From positions 124,001 to 188,000 of the forward strand of contig NZ_QRDY01000001.1 of the NCBI RefSeq assembly GCF_003386205.1: a DNA stretch of 64,000 bases, read 5' to 3'. Of the stretch, positions 9,741-18,295 are shown piece after piece. Origin of the DNA: Cohnella lupini (GTDB taxonomy: Bacteria; Bacillota; Bacilli; Paenibacillales; Paenibacillaceae). Each line of letters opens with the position of its first letter. The first letter of the stretch is position 1. The translations under genes were made by a program, and so were the position numbers. The notes below the pieces were generated by a model, which was given only the letters and a program-made list of their open reading frames with translations, ran no database searches and had not been told where the DNA came from.

Positions 9741-10100
9741 ATGATTCCAGGGGAAATTCGGGCGAAGCCCGGAGAGATCGAATTGAACGCGGGAAGAAAC
9801 ACGGTCGAACTCGTTGTGAATAACGTAGGGGATCGTCCGATCCAAGTCGGTTCGCATTATCATTTTTTCGAAGTGAACCGTTCTTTGCGTTTTGACAGGG
9901 AAAAGGCTTTCGGCATGAGGCTGAACATTCCGGCCGGCACAGCGGTAAGATTCGAGCCCGGGGAAGAGAAGCCGATACAGCTGACGGAGCTCGGAGGCGA
10001 TAAGCTTTCTTACGGGCTAAACGGACTTTCGAAGGGGAAAGCGTCCGGCGAGCTTCCTTCCGAGGTAGCCGACCGCTTGAAAGCTTGGAACGCTTTGTAA
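9741..10100 (+). CDS. ureB: Urease beta subunit
   Basis: 119 residues with the family signatures MIPGEI at the N-terminus and [11 protein letters not shown] followed by [26 protein letters not shown]. It is a structural subunit of urease. AAGGAGG precedes ATG 9741. Separate ureA and ureB genes are the usual bacterial arrangement, as in Bacillus. Only 26 bases separate it from ureA. Confidence 0.98.
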   Translation: MIPGEIRAKPGEIELNAGRNTVELVVNNVGDRPIQVGSHYHFFEVNRSLRFDREKAFGMRLNIPAGTAVRFEPGEEKPIQLTELGGDKLSYGLNGLSKGKASGELPSEVADRLKAWNAL

Positions 10101-10151
10101 GTTCTCATTGGATACGCGAACGAGGCAATGGAAACGGGGGAGCGAAAGATC

Positions 10152-11864
10152 ATGCGCATGGAGCGGCAAAGCTACGCCAACATGTTCGGCCCGACTACGG
10201 GCGATGGGGTAAGACTGGCGGATACGGGACTTTGGGCGGTCATCGAGCGGGACTTCACCGTATACGGGGACGAGTGCAAATTCGGCGGCGGTAAAGTAAT
10301 CCGGGACGGCATGGGCCAATCCAGCCGAGCGGTAAGAAGCGAAGGCGTGCTGGATACGCTCATCACGAACGCCGTGGTCATCGATCATTGGGGTATCGTG
10401 AAGGGCGACATCGGAATTAAGGATGGAGTTATCGTCGGGATCGGCAAGGCCGGAAATCCGGATATCATGGATGGCGTAGACCCGAATATGGTCGTCGGCG
10501 CGAGCACGGAGGTCATTGCCGGGGAAGGCAAGATCGTGACGGCCGGGGGCATCGATACGCACATTCATTACATATGCCCGCAACAGATCGAGACGGCGCT
10601 GGCTTCCGGCGTTACGACGATGATCGGCGGCGGAACGGGACCCGCGACGGGAACGAACGCGACGACTTGCACTCCCGGGGCTTGGCATCTCAGGCGGATG
10701 CTCGAGGCTGCCGAAGCTTTTCCGATGAATCTCGGTTTCCTGGGCAAGGGCAACGCCTCCACCGTGGAGCCGTTGATCGAGCAGATCGAAGCCGGAGCAA
10801 TCGGCCTTAAGCTTCACGAGGACTGGGGAACGACTCCGGCCGCTATCGATGCCTGCTTATCCGCGGCGGATCGATACGACGTGCAGGTCGCTATCCATAC
10901 GGATACGTTGAACGAAGCCGGATTCGTGGAGGATACGCTAAGGGCGATCGGCGGCCGGACGATTCATACTTATCATACCGAAGGAGCAGGCGGCGGGCAT
11001 GCCCCGGATATTATCAAGGCGGCCGGAGAACCGAATATTATTCCTTCCTCGACCAACCCGACGCGGCCGTTCACGGTGAACACGATCGAAGAGCATCTGG
11101 ATATGTTGATGGTTTGCCACCACTTGGACAGCAGCATTCCGGAAGACGTCGCGTTCGCCGATTCCCGCATTCGTCCGGAGACGATCGCCGCGGAGGACAT
11201 CTTGCACGATCTCGGCGCTTTCAGCATCATTAGCTCCGATTCGCAAGCGATGGGACGCGTCGGCGAAGTTATTACGAGGACTTGGCAGACGGCGGACAAG
11301 ATGAAGGCCCAGAGAGGACCGCTCGACGGGGACGACGAACGCGGAGATAACGAACGGATTAAGCGTTACGTCTCCAAGTATACGATCAATCCGGCGATCG
11401 CCCACGGGATCTCGCATTTGGTCGGGTCGCTCGAAGCCGGCAAGTGGGCGGACGTCGTCCTTTGGAGCCCTGCTTTCTTCGGGGTAAAGCCGGATATGAT
11501 TCTCAAAGGCGGGAGCATCGCTTACGCTCAAATGGGAGATCCGAACGCCTCCATACCGACGCCGCAGCCGGTTTTCGGAAGGCCGATGTTCGCTTCCTAC
11601 GGTAAATCTCTATTTCGCAGCTCGATTACTTTTGTCTCTCAGGCCTCTTACGATAATGGAATCGCCGAGAAGTTGGGATTGCAGAAACGGATCGAGCCCG
11701 TCAAGAACTGCCGCAACATCGGCAAAAAAGACATGATCCGTAACGACGCTACCCCGTCGATAGAAGTAGACCCGGATACGTACAAGGTTACGGTCGACGG
11801 CGAATTGGCGATATGCGAGCCGGTGTCCGTTCTGCCGATGGCGCAAAGATACTTCTTGTTCTAA
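10152..11864 (+). CDS. ureC: Urease alpha (catalytic) subunit
   Basis: 570 residues when started at ATG 10152, which has GGGGGAG at a good distance; an ATG at 10128 would add eight residues. With this start the active-site residues fall at the numbers known from Sporosarcina pasteurii urease: nickel ligands H137 and H139, carbamylated K220, H222, H249 and H275, plus the flap motif MVCHHLDSS containing the catalytic His and the D of SSDSQAMGR. All catalytic residues are therefore present. The enzyme is expected to be active once loaded with two nickel ions by the accessory proteins downstream. Confidence 0.99.
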   Translation: MRMERQSYANMFGPTTGDGVRLADTGLWAVIERDFTVYGDECKFGGGKVIRDGMGQSSRAVRSEGVLDTLITNAVVIDHWGIVKGDIGIKDGVIVGIGKAGNPDIMDGVDPNMVVGASTEVIAGEGKIVTAGGIDTHIHYICPQQIETALASGVTTMIGGGTGPATGTNATTCTPGAWHLRRMLEAAEAFPMNLGFLGKGNASTVEPLIEQIEAGAIGLKLHEDWGTTPAAIDACLSAADRYDVQVAIHTDTLNEAGFVEDTLRAIGGRTIHTYHTEGAGGGHAPDIIKAAGEPNIIPSSTNPTRPFTVNTIEEHLDMLMVCHHLDSSIPEDVAFADSRIRPETIAAEDILHDLGAFSIISSDSQAMGRVGEVITRTWQTADKMKAQRGPLDGDDERGDNERIKRYVSKYTINPAIAHGISHLVGSLEAGKWADVVLWSPAFFGVKPDMILKGGSIAYAQMGDPNASIPTPQPVFGRPMFASYGKSLFRSSITFVSQASYDNGIAEKLGLQKRIEPVKNCRNIGKKDMIRNDATPSIEVDPDTYKVTVDGELAICEPVSVLPMAQRYFLF

Positions 11865-11905
11865 CTATACTATCGTCGGCAGACGCGAAAGGAGGCGGAT
11901 CGGAT

Positions 11906-12619
11906 GTGTCGGTAACGGGCGAAGAATCAACGAACGCGGGTGCTTGGTTAGCGCTGCAACTCCTGCTCGATTCCGCGCTGCCCATTGGCAGCTTCGCTCA
12001 TTCCTTCGGACTGGAGTCGCTAGTGCAGGATGGCCGAATAAACGACGGAGAGGGCTTGAGGTCGTATATGGAAGCTATGCTTCGCCATAGCTGGTCGACA
12101 GGCGATCTCATGATCGTCAAAGCGGTATACCACCGTCCGGAGGAAGCGAACGACGAATATGCTTATTTTATCGAGAAGCTGGTTCACTTCCAGAGAATCG
12201 GGCCGGAGTCTCGCGACGGAATGGAGAAGATCGGGCGGAGGCTGCTCAAGCTTGCGCCAGAGCTGTTTCCGGCCATACCGTTCCGTTCGTTGCAGGAGGA
12301 CATGCGCGGCGGTCGCTGCTACGGAAGTTACCCGCTCGTGTACGGATTAATCTGCCGCGGTCTGAATGTTACGCTCGACCAGGCCGCGGAAGGTTACTTA
12401 TATACTTCGGTGGCTACTTGCGTGAACGCCGCTCTCCGGTTGATCTCCATGGGACAGACGGAGGCCCAACGCTTGACGGCTTCCATGTTCCCGGTCATTG
12501 CCCGGTCATGGGCGGAGGTTCGCCATATGGATCCGTCGGATGCTTACGGGGCAATGCCGCTGGCTGAACTCGCGATGGTGCGCCACGAGACTTTGTATTC
12601 CCGATTGTTCATGTCATGA
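11906..12619 (+). CDS. ureF: Urease accessory protein UreF
   Basis: 237 residues. UreF binds UreD on apo-urease and recruits UreG, gating GTP-dependent nickel insertion. The family core LLDSALPIGSFAHSFGLESLVQDG is near the N-terminus. A GTG start at 11906 is chosen: AAAGGAGG lies at 11887-11894 and the overlapping ATG 11904 is out of frame and soon stopped. A longer frame from 11813 would overlap ureC. The gene follows ureC directly; ureE, which often sits here, is absent. Confidence 0.93.
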   Translation: MSVTGEESTNAGAWLALQLLLDSALPIGSFAHSFGLESLVQDGRINDGEGLRSYMEAMLRHSWSTGDLMIVKAVYHRPEEANDEYAYFIEKLVHFQRIGPESRDGMEKIGRRLLKLAPELFPAIPFRSLQEDMRGGRCYGSYPLVYGLICRGLNVTLDQAAEGYLYTSVATCVNAALRLISMGQTEAQRLTASMFPVIARSWAEVRHMDPSDAYGAMPLAELAMVRHETLYSRLFMS

Positions 12620-12655
12620 GTTGAAAATCTAATTCACTATTCGGAGGGATTGCTT

Positions 12656-13336
12656 ATGTGCCAAGGAAAAGAAGGTCAACACCATCATCATCAGGAATGG
12701 GTAACGCCGCAAGCGGAAGCCGGACGTCCTATGCGTATCGGTATCGGAGGTCCGGTGGGCTCGGGTAAAACCAAGCTCGTCGAGCAGCTCGCTTTTCAAT
12801 TAAAGGATAAGATCAATCTGGCCGTTATTACGAACGATATTTACACGAAGGAAGACGCGCGCATCTTATCGGATACCGGTTGCTTGCCGGACGAGAGAAT
12901 TATCGGCGTCGAGACCGGGGGATGTCCGCACACCGCGATCCGCGAGGATGCATCGATGAATTTCGAAGCCGTCGAAGAGCTCGAGCAACGGTTTCCCGAC
13001 CTGGATCTCATCCTGATCGAGAGCGGCGGGGATAACTTGGCCGCGGCTTTCAGCCCGGAGCTCGTGGATCGGTTTATTTACATTATCGACGTCGCCCAGG
13101 GAGAGAAGATTCCCCGTAAAGGCGGTCCCGGAATCATGAGGTCCGACCTGCTCATCATCAACAAAATCGATTTGGCGCCTTACGTCGGGGCAAGCTTGGA
13201 AGTCATGGAGAACGATTCGCGCCGTATGCGCGGCGAAAGACCTTTCGTGTTCACGAATTTATTCGGCGGCCAAGGGCTGGACGTCGTCTCCGATTGGGTC
13301 GCCCAGGAGACGGGCCGTCGTGCGGCAGTCGTCTAG
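12656..13336 (+). CDS. ureG: Urease accessory GTPase UreG with His-rich N-terminus
   Basis: 226 residues. SIMIBI-class GTPase that delivers nickel to urease using GTP. The P-loop is GPVGSGKT (about residues 32-39) and the nickel-binding CPH motif lies in [17 protein letters not shown]. The first 25 residues precede the conserved core and contain C2 and four consecutive histidines (9-12), which is not universal in UreG. Because no ureE is present, this tail may store or bind nickel; that is inference. ATG 12656 has GGAGG eight bases upstream. Confidence 0.97.
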   Translation: MCQGKEGQHHHHQEWVTPQAEAGRPMRIGIGGPVGSGKTKLVEQLAFQLKDKINLAVITNDIYTKEDARILSDTGCLPDERIIGVETGGCPHTAIREDASMNFEAVEELEQRFPDLDLILIESGGDNLAAAFSPELVDRFIYIIDVAQGEKIPRKGGPGIMRSDLLIINKIDLAPYVGASLEVMENDSRRMRGERPFVFTNLFGGQGLDVVSDWVAQETGRRAAVV

Positions 13337-14273
13337 CTTGGCGGAGGCGTTAATCGAAGGTTTCCGGTCGGACGAGGATGTCGAGGGTATTGCGGCGGAA
13401 AGCGAGAATTCTGTAATCGAAAGGCTTTCGGAGCTTCGCGCGGTCGTCGGTATCATGAACGGAAAGCCGGAGCTAATCTCGCGATACCATACCTCGCCGC
13501 TTAAGATCGCCAAAACCTTCCCGCTCATTGGTAACGATGGCTGGAAGCAATTAGCCGTCGTGCAGATGGACGGTTCTCCCGGCCTGCTGGAGGGCGACCG
13601 CTATACTTTCGATTGGCAACTGCAAAAGAACGCGAAGCTATACGCGACGAACCAAGCTTATACGCGCGTTCATCCATGCGAGTCGGAGTCGGGAAATTCT
13701 CGGCTCCGTCACAGGTTCTCTTTGGCCGCAGGTGCCGTATTGGAATGGATGCCCGAGCCGGTCACGCTCTTCCGAGAAGCGCGGTTCGTCACGGAGACGG
13801 AGATCGACTTGGCCGAAGGATCGGTATGCATGGTCGGCGATATTTTCTGCCCGGGCAGGCTGTCGAGGGGCGAAGCCTTCGCTTTCCATTCGTATGATGC
13901 GAAGGTGATTGTTCGGTATAAGGGTGAGCTTGTACACTATCAACGGCAGAAATGGGAGCCGGCTATTCTTCCGATCGAAAATGCGGGTTGTTTCGGCGGA
14001 TTTACGCATGTCGGGGCATTTTCCGTTTTCTCGGATCGCGTCACGGCCGAAGTTGCGGTGAAGATGCGGGAAGCGCTGGAGAGTGCGGAGGGAATTCCGG
14101 AGGGTGTAAGCTGGGGAGTCGCGCGCACGGCCAGGCACGGCATCGTCGTACAGGCGGCAGGGCATGCGGCTTGGAAGCTCCAAAGGCTTTTGCTCTCGGC
14201 ATGGGACAGCGCGAGGCAGCAACTATTGAATCAGCCACCGTTAAGGCTGCTTAAGGAAGCTTGGATGAGGTAA
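13320..14273 (+). CDS. ureD: Urease accessory protein UreD (UreH)
   Basis: 317 residues. UreD is the scaffold that binds apo-urease and passes nickel from UreG via a tunnel with UreF. Family features are the [12 protein letters not shown] region (about residue 60), a beta-rich middle with [10 protein letters not shown] and the FREARF segment, and a C-terminal [12 protein letters not shown]. The start is GTG 13320, with AGGAGA nine bases before it, overlapping ureG by 17 bases, a sign of translational coupling. The N-terminal 40 residues are poorly conserved, so the exact start is less certain. Last gene of the operon. Confidence 0.92.
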   Translation: MRQSSSLAEALIEGFRSDEDVEGIAAESENSVIERLSELRAVVGIMNGKPELISRYHTSPLKIAKTFPLIGNDGWKQLAVVQMDGSPGLLEGDRYTFDWQLQKNAKLYATNQAYTRVHPCESESGNSRLRHRFSLAAGAVLEWMPEPVTLFREARFVTETEIDLAEGSVCMVGDIFCPGRLSRGEAFAFHSYDAKVIVRYKGELVHYQRQKWEPAILPIENAGCFGGFTHVGAFSVFSDRVTAEVAVKMREALESAEGIPEGVSWGVARTARHGIVVQAAGHAAWKLQRLLLSAWDSARQQLLNQPPLRLLKEAWMR

Positions 14274-14280
14274 AGCGGAG

Positions 14281-14420
14281 GGAATAGGCACGCGAGGAAC
14301 GCTTATTTCGCCAAGTAAGCCGGAATTGGTCGAAATAGGCGTGCGAGGAACGCTTATTTCGTCTAGCAAGCCGGAAATGGTGGAATAGCTGTGCGAGGAA
14401 CGCTTATTCCCTCCAACAAG
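14281..14420. repeat. Three tandem 50/51-base hairpin repeats
   Basis: Unit 1 is 14281-14330, unit 2 is 14331-14381, unit 3 is 14382-14420 (shorter). The shared core is GCGAGGAACGCTTATT. Each unit folds as an inverted repeat: unit 2 pairs CGAAATA with TATTTCG and GCGT with ACGC around GCGAGGA; unit 3 pairs GGAATA with TATTCC. The paired arms change together between units 2 and 3. Unit 1 has one mismatch in the arm. The period is not a multiple of three and no start signal fits, so it is not coding. Confidence 0.75.
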
Positions 14421-14436
14421 ACCGACAGAACATAAC

Positions 14437-14471
14437 AAATAGCCTCAATCCAGACGGATTTGAGGCTATTT
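14437..14471. terminator. Bidirectional terminator between ureD and the exonuclease gene
   Basis: AAATAGCCTCAA (14437-14448) pairs with TTGAGGCTATTT (14460-14471). It overlaps the last bases of the minus-strand exonuclease gene and can end both converging transcripts. Confidence 0.7.
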
Positions 14472-15125
14472 GCTTTCCGGGAATAAGTTAGCGAGTCCGG
14501 CGAAAGGAAGGTTCTCGTAATGGTCGGTTTTATATACGACTTCGCTTTCCACCTTCGTCTCGTCGCTCAGCTTATTGCGCTTAAACTGAAATTGATCGAA
14601 AAGCTTGACGAGAATCTGCGCCGTATTGATCGCATCGTCCATCGCCCGATGGTGGGAGCCCGAGAACTGAATTTCCAGCATTTCGAGAGCCGGCTTCAGA
14701 CCCATCTGCTGATGTTTCTCGAGCTTATATACTTTGGAGAGCATTTTCTGAAGGTTGTTGTGATTCACGATCCAGTCCGTGGAGATTTGATGCTGGCGGC
14801 ATTCCTGAACCAATTGACGCTGGTCGTCGGGGCCCCATGCGCATAGGAAATATTCCTCAGAGCCCATCCACTCCGTGTAATCGCGTATCACTTGGGACAG
14901 AGTTCCCGCACCGTTAACGTCATCCTGAGTAATTCCCGTAAAAGCGGTCGTATCCGGTGTTAATTGGGACACGATGACGGGTTTGACGAAAGATTGGAAA
15001 GTCTCGATGATTTGCGGAACATCGTCCACCAATCCGACTTTGGCGGCTCCGATTTCGATTATTTCGGCGATCTGGCCTTTTTTACGCCGTACCGTCATCT
15101 CCAGATCGTATACGATAATGGTCAA
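14466..15125 (-). CDS. DEDDh 3'-5' exonuclease (KapD-like)
   Basis: 219 residues. The fold is the DnaQ/ERI-type exonuclease: YDLEMT near the N-terminus (first D and E), FQSFVKP, FTGIT, the second D in WGPDDQRQL and HHRAMDDAINT (His and last Asp). All metal ligands appear present. The closest known Bacillus protein in layout is KapD, described as an inhibitor of sporulation kinase signalling; whether this protein acts on RNA, DNA or signalling cannot be told. A TTG start at 15125 is placed six bases after AGAGGTG; the longer frame from GTG 15134 would start inside that site. Confidence 0.8.
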   Translation of the reverse strand: MTIIVYDLEMTVRRKKGQIAEIIEIGAAKVGLVDDVPQIIETFQSFVKPVIVSQLTPDTTAFTGITQDDVNGAGTLSQVIRDYTEWMGSEEYFLCAWGPDDQRQLVQECRQHQISTDWIVNHNNLQKMLSKVYKLEKHQQMGLKPALEMLEIQFSGSHHRAMDDAINTAQILVKLFDQFQFKRNKLSDETKVESEVVYKTDHYENLPFAGLANLFPESK

Positions 15126-15331
15126 TTCAAGCACCTCTAAGACATTTCAGTAATATTCGTACCTTAGTTATTATAGTCTTCCGCGAAGCGTTTGTCAGTG
15201 TTGAAAAACAGGAAAAGATCAAACGAGTGGAATGCCTCAGTTAAAGGGGATGTTAATAGTCGAAAACAGCAGATATAATTAGGTGATCCATGACTTTCCA
15301 AATATGCCGGTTGAAGGATCGAGGGGTTACG

Positions 15332-15637
15332 ATGTGGCCGATTTCCATCTGGAGGAATATCGTCAAAAACAGGGAACGGAAGAAACTGCTCCTAGAAAAG
15401 CTAGCTTGGTTGGAGATCGAAGAAATGAAGCTTTCGATCGAATGGAACGAGATGTTGATCGGCCATCATCATAATACGGTGTTGTCTTCGAAGACCGAGC
15501 ATGGCCTGGCTAAAGAATATAAAGCTTTCCTGAGCTCGAATTACGAGAGCGGGAGGCTCGGAAGCATAAATTCAATTAAAGTTAACGGGCAATCTATCGT
15601 CGACGGAACCCACTTTCTGTTTCTTTCCTACTATTAG
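15332..15637 (+). CDS. Hypothetical protein, 101 residues
   Basis: Family not recognised. ATG 15332 follows GAGGGG at six bases, a normal ribosome-binding site; upstream frame codons lack one. The N-terminal half is basic and helical (IWRNIVKNRERKKLLLEKLA), followed by a polar part with a short His cluster (GHHHN) and a C-terminal hydrophobic end FLFLSYY. A -10-like TATAAT lies at 15274-15279 without a good -35. It sits alone between the exonuclease and decayed genes, so it could be a small real gene or part of a degrading region. Confidence 0.45.
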   Translation: MWPISIWRNIVKNRERKKLLLEKLAWLEIEEMKLSIEWNEMLIGHHHNTVLSSKTEHGLAKEYKAFLSSNYESGRLGSINSIKVNGQSIVDGTHFLFLSYY

Positions 15638-15664
15638 ATCGATCTCGCGACAGGTGTTTCCGTG

Positions 15665-15769
15665 ATGAAATACAACGATGCCGTTCAGAAGTTCGATGCG
15701 ATTTCCAAGCAAATCGAATCCGTGCAACAAGAAATCGGAGAGAAGCGCGGATTTCGGTTATTCGGTTAA
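15665..15769 (+). CDS. Possible small protein, 34 residues
   Basis: ATG 15665 with AGGTG about nine bases upstream, ending TAA 15767-15769. The product is mostly one amphipathic helix (SKQIESVQQEIGEK) and ends FRLFG. It lies 27 bases after the previous small gene and directly abuts the truncated end of the AraC-type pseudogene on the other strand, so it may be a remnant created by a deletion rather than a complete gene. Confidence 0.3.
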   Translation: MKYNDAVQKFDAISKQIESVQQEIGEKRGFRLFG

Positions 15770-15770
15770 T

Positions 15771-16122
15771 TCATCTAAAGTCATGAAGGCAATCGACCTC
15801 GAGGATTTTCAAATCGTTGTCCTTCAACAGCTCCATGGCGGCTTCCATCCGGACTTTCGTGATATATTCGGTTATATTCTCGCCCGTCTCCTGCTTGAAA
15901 ATAAGGCTGATGTATTTCGGGGATAAATAAACCTCCTCCGCCAATCGGGTAACCGCGAGGTTCTCCATATATTTCTCCAACACGGTATTTTCACGATGGA
16001 GACCTGATCGATCGGCCGTTCGGCAGACAGGATCTCGGTCATCTCCGCGATTAAGTAGATCGAATCCGCCAGCCCGTCCATCTCTTCGAATTTATTGACG
16101 AACACTCGGCGACTTGCCGTCA
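15771..16122 (-). pseudogene. Decayed AraC-type response regulator fragment
   Basis: The frame ending at 15771 encodes an AraC helix-turn-helix half (ENLAVTRLAEEVYLSPKYI, then SLIFKQETGENITEYITKVRMEAAMELLKD) but breaks off after DLKILEV, where intact members continue with AxxVGY and the second helix-turn-helix. Upstream codons (KFEEMDGLADSIYLIAEMTE) are in another frame, so a frameshift lies near 15985-16000. No receiver domain is present. It abuts the end of the gerC-type gene. Both ends lost plus a frameshift argue for a pseudogene. Confidence 0.75.
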
Positions 16123-17226
16123 ACCTCTGTCGGTGTTGAATCTAAGGGTCCCCGTACGCGTAATCATGACGTCCGAATGGACGCGAAACTTCATTTCCGG
16201 GTAATCTTCGGTCAGCCATTCGTTGTTTAATCGGCGGACGGGATTTTTGGACCAGTACTTTAAACCCAATTGAAGCGGGTCGACCCGGTTATTCTGCATT
16301 TTGACGAGGAGGCTGGAAATATCGGAGTCCAGCTTTTTCTTCGCCAATTTCTGCAGCTCGGAAGGCGAGAAATCAAGGACGTCGGAATCCTCGATCTGAG
16401 CTTGGACTTTTACGTGAACGTCGCACAATAAGGCGTCCTGCTCGATTTTGAATCGGAATTCCGCTTTTGCTAGCCGGATGCCAATGCCGTATTCCTTTAC
16501 GGGATCGAGAATGATGAAGCCTCGCGAGATTCCGCTTCTCAATAAATTGAAATACTTCGTCTCCAGCAGGGTCAGCTTCATCTTCATCCGATTGTCGCGA
16601 CCGAAGAGGGCCGTACCGGCGGAAACCACTTTATCGTCGGAGACGTTCAAGATCGGACAATAAAACGTGAGCCCGGGAGTGAGGGAATATTTGTAGACCT
16701 GCTGTAATTGAATTATCGGATTATACTCGGCATTGGCCCCTTCGCCGAACTTCATGAACACGCTGTCACCGGTCGTACGTTCCGCTTCTTGGTGCAGGCT
16801 TACGACTTTCTCGGCGTTATTCGAAATGGCGACTATCGCAATATCCTGGAAATCCCGGCGTCTAATGAAAAAGTCGATATACCTTGTCAGGTCGTTGCGC
16901 TCGGCAAATTGCTCGCTGAAAATAACGGCTTTCAAGTGGGAGTAATCCGGTTCCAAAAATAACTGCTGTCTGACTTTTTGAATCGCCTGCCCTAACGAGG
17001 CCGCCGTGGTCTTGTAGATGTCGAAGGAAGCCGTGGACGAGCTGGCTCCCGAATTTTGCAATTGCGGGATGACTCCTTTAAGAGCCAACGTAAACTTTCC
17101 GTTATCCGCTTGATCGAGAGACATCATCACGATGAACTGGCGCCGGTCTATGTCCTTATAATCGGATTGGCACCCTTGAAGCAAGAGACAACATAAGCCG
17201 ATACCGAACGTTCTGCTAAGCCGCAC
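16120..17226 (-). CDS. Ger(x)C family spore germination lipoprotein (receptor C subunit)
   Basis: 368 residues. The N-terminus is a lipoprotein signal (LLLQGC lipobox, Cys at about residue 19) after a GTG start at 17224-17226, which has GGGGAG eight bases upstream and overlaps the B subunit gene by 11 bases. DYKDIDRRQFIVMMSLDQ and the later FKIEQDALLCDVHVKVQAQIED are typical of GerAC/GerBC/GerKC. It is the outer-face lipoprotein of a germinant receptor in the spore inner membrane. Third gene of the A-B-C operon. Confidence 0.9.
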   Translation of the reverse strand: MRLSRTFGIGLCCLLLQGCQSDYKDIDRRQFIVMMSLDQADNGKFTLALKGVIPQLQNSGASSSTASFDIYKTTAASLGQAIQKVRQQLFLEPDYSHLKAVIFSEQFAERNDLTRYIDFFIRRRDFQDIAIVAISNNAEKVVSLHQEAERTTGDSVFMKFGEGANAEYNPIIQLQQVYKYSLTPGLTFYCPILNVSDDKVVSAGTALFGRDNRMKMKLTLLETKYFNLLRSGISRGFIILDPVKEYGIGIRLAKAEFRFKIEQDALLCDVHVKVQAQIEDSDVLDFSPSELQKLAKKKLDSDISSLLVKMQNNRVDPLQLGLKYWSKNPVRRLNNEWLTEDYPEMKFRVHSDVMITRTGTLRFNTDRG

Positions 17227-18295
17227 TCGGAGTTCTCCCCTTTCGCTTGGCAAGCACGTACAACAGAACACCCGTAATATTTTGATAGAAGAACCAGACC
17301 ACCATGTATAGTTCCCTATAGCGATAGTTGACCGCAGGTTCCTGGACTAACAAGGAGAGAATCACGTAGCTGACCAGAACGCAGCAGATAATGACTTTCG
17401 CTGTAGCCTTCCTGGGCATTAGCAAGCTAAGTAACCGATAACCTTTGTAGGTGTATAGAAATACGCCGATATATCCGGTAATCAGAAGCAGGGGGATCAT
17501 AAGAAACAAACCGCGTTCCAATACGAATAAGTCGAGCGAAAACGTCTCCGCCGTCATGATCCATATTAAATTCAGGTTTCGAAGCGCCCATGGCCCCCAT
17601 ACGGCTAAAGGAATAACCGTCCCGCATAACGAAAGGAATAGACCGACCGTAACGAACAGGAGGAAAGTGAGCTTAATGCTTGTACGCGCGAAATAGGGAT
17701 TCATGACATAAAGACCTGTATACCCGCCGTACACGAAGGCGGATGCCACTATTCCTTTTAAAGAAGGCATTTTCCAGCCATGGTAAACGACGCCTTGCAG
17801 CATCACCGGATCGATTTCCTTAAAACCGAGCCAGAAAACGAGGATCATGAGAACAGCGGCTATTAAAGTGAAAAAGGCGGTCATGTATATGACGGAATTA
17901 TCGGAATGCAGTAGAGCCAACGACGGAACGCTGATCAATAGAATGGCCAGAAACCAGACGGGAGTGTGGGGCATAAGAAATTCGATAATGACCTCCATTA
18001 AACCCCGAAACATGAAGAAACCGAAAAATGCGGTTAAGGCAACATACATAATAGAGAGAAAATTACCTAAATATTTGCCGCACAAGTAACGATTGATTTC
18101 TACCATCGTGAACTTGGGAAAGCGGTTATAGACGGACAAAAGCATCCAAGCATTCAACGCCGCTAGCAACAATCCGATCGGAAGAGCAGATAGTCCGTTC
18201 TGCAGATAATTTCTGTCAATCACGTTAGGCAGGTTCAACAAGGAATGATTGATCATGTAGTAGATCAGCAAGGAAACGTAAAACAGAACATTCAC
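17216..18295 (-). CDS. GerB family spore germination permease (receptor B subunit)
   Basis: 359 residues with about ten hydrophobic segments, an amino acid permease-like fold (APC superfamily) used by germinant receptors to bind the germinant. N-terminal LLIYYMINHSLLNLPN and the VEINRYLCGKYLG segment are typical. GTG 18293-18295 overlaps the A subunit stop by four bases (GTGA) and has GGGAGG eight bases upstream. The ligand cannot be predicted. Second gene of the operon. Confidence 0.9.
   Translation of the reverse strand: MNVLFYVSLLIYYMINHSLLNLPNVIDRNYLQNGLSALPIGLLLAALNAWMLLSVYNRFPKFTMVEINRYLCGKYLGNFLSIMYVALTAFFGFFMFRGLMEVIIEFLMPHTPVWFLAILLISVPSLALLHSDNSVIYMTAFFTLIAAVLMILVFWLGFKEIDPVMLQGVVYHGWKMPSLKGIVASAFVYGGYTGLYVMNPYFARTSIKLTFLLFVTVGLFLSLCGTVIPLAVWGPWALRNLNLIWIMTAETFSLDLFVLERGLFLMIPLLLITGYIGVFLYTYKGYRLLSLLMPRKATAKVIICCVLVSYVILSLLVQEPAVNYRYRELYMVVWFFYQNITGVLLYVLAKRKGRTPSAA

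Noticed and set aside
14241-14438. 65-codon open frame on the minus strand over the hairpin repeats
   Set aside because: Repeated peptide caused by the tandem repeat; unit lengths of 50 and 51 shift the frame and no start signal exists.
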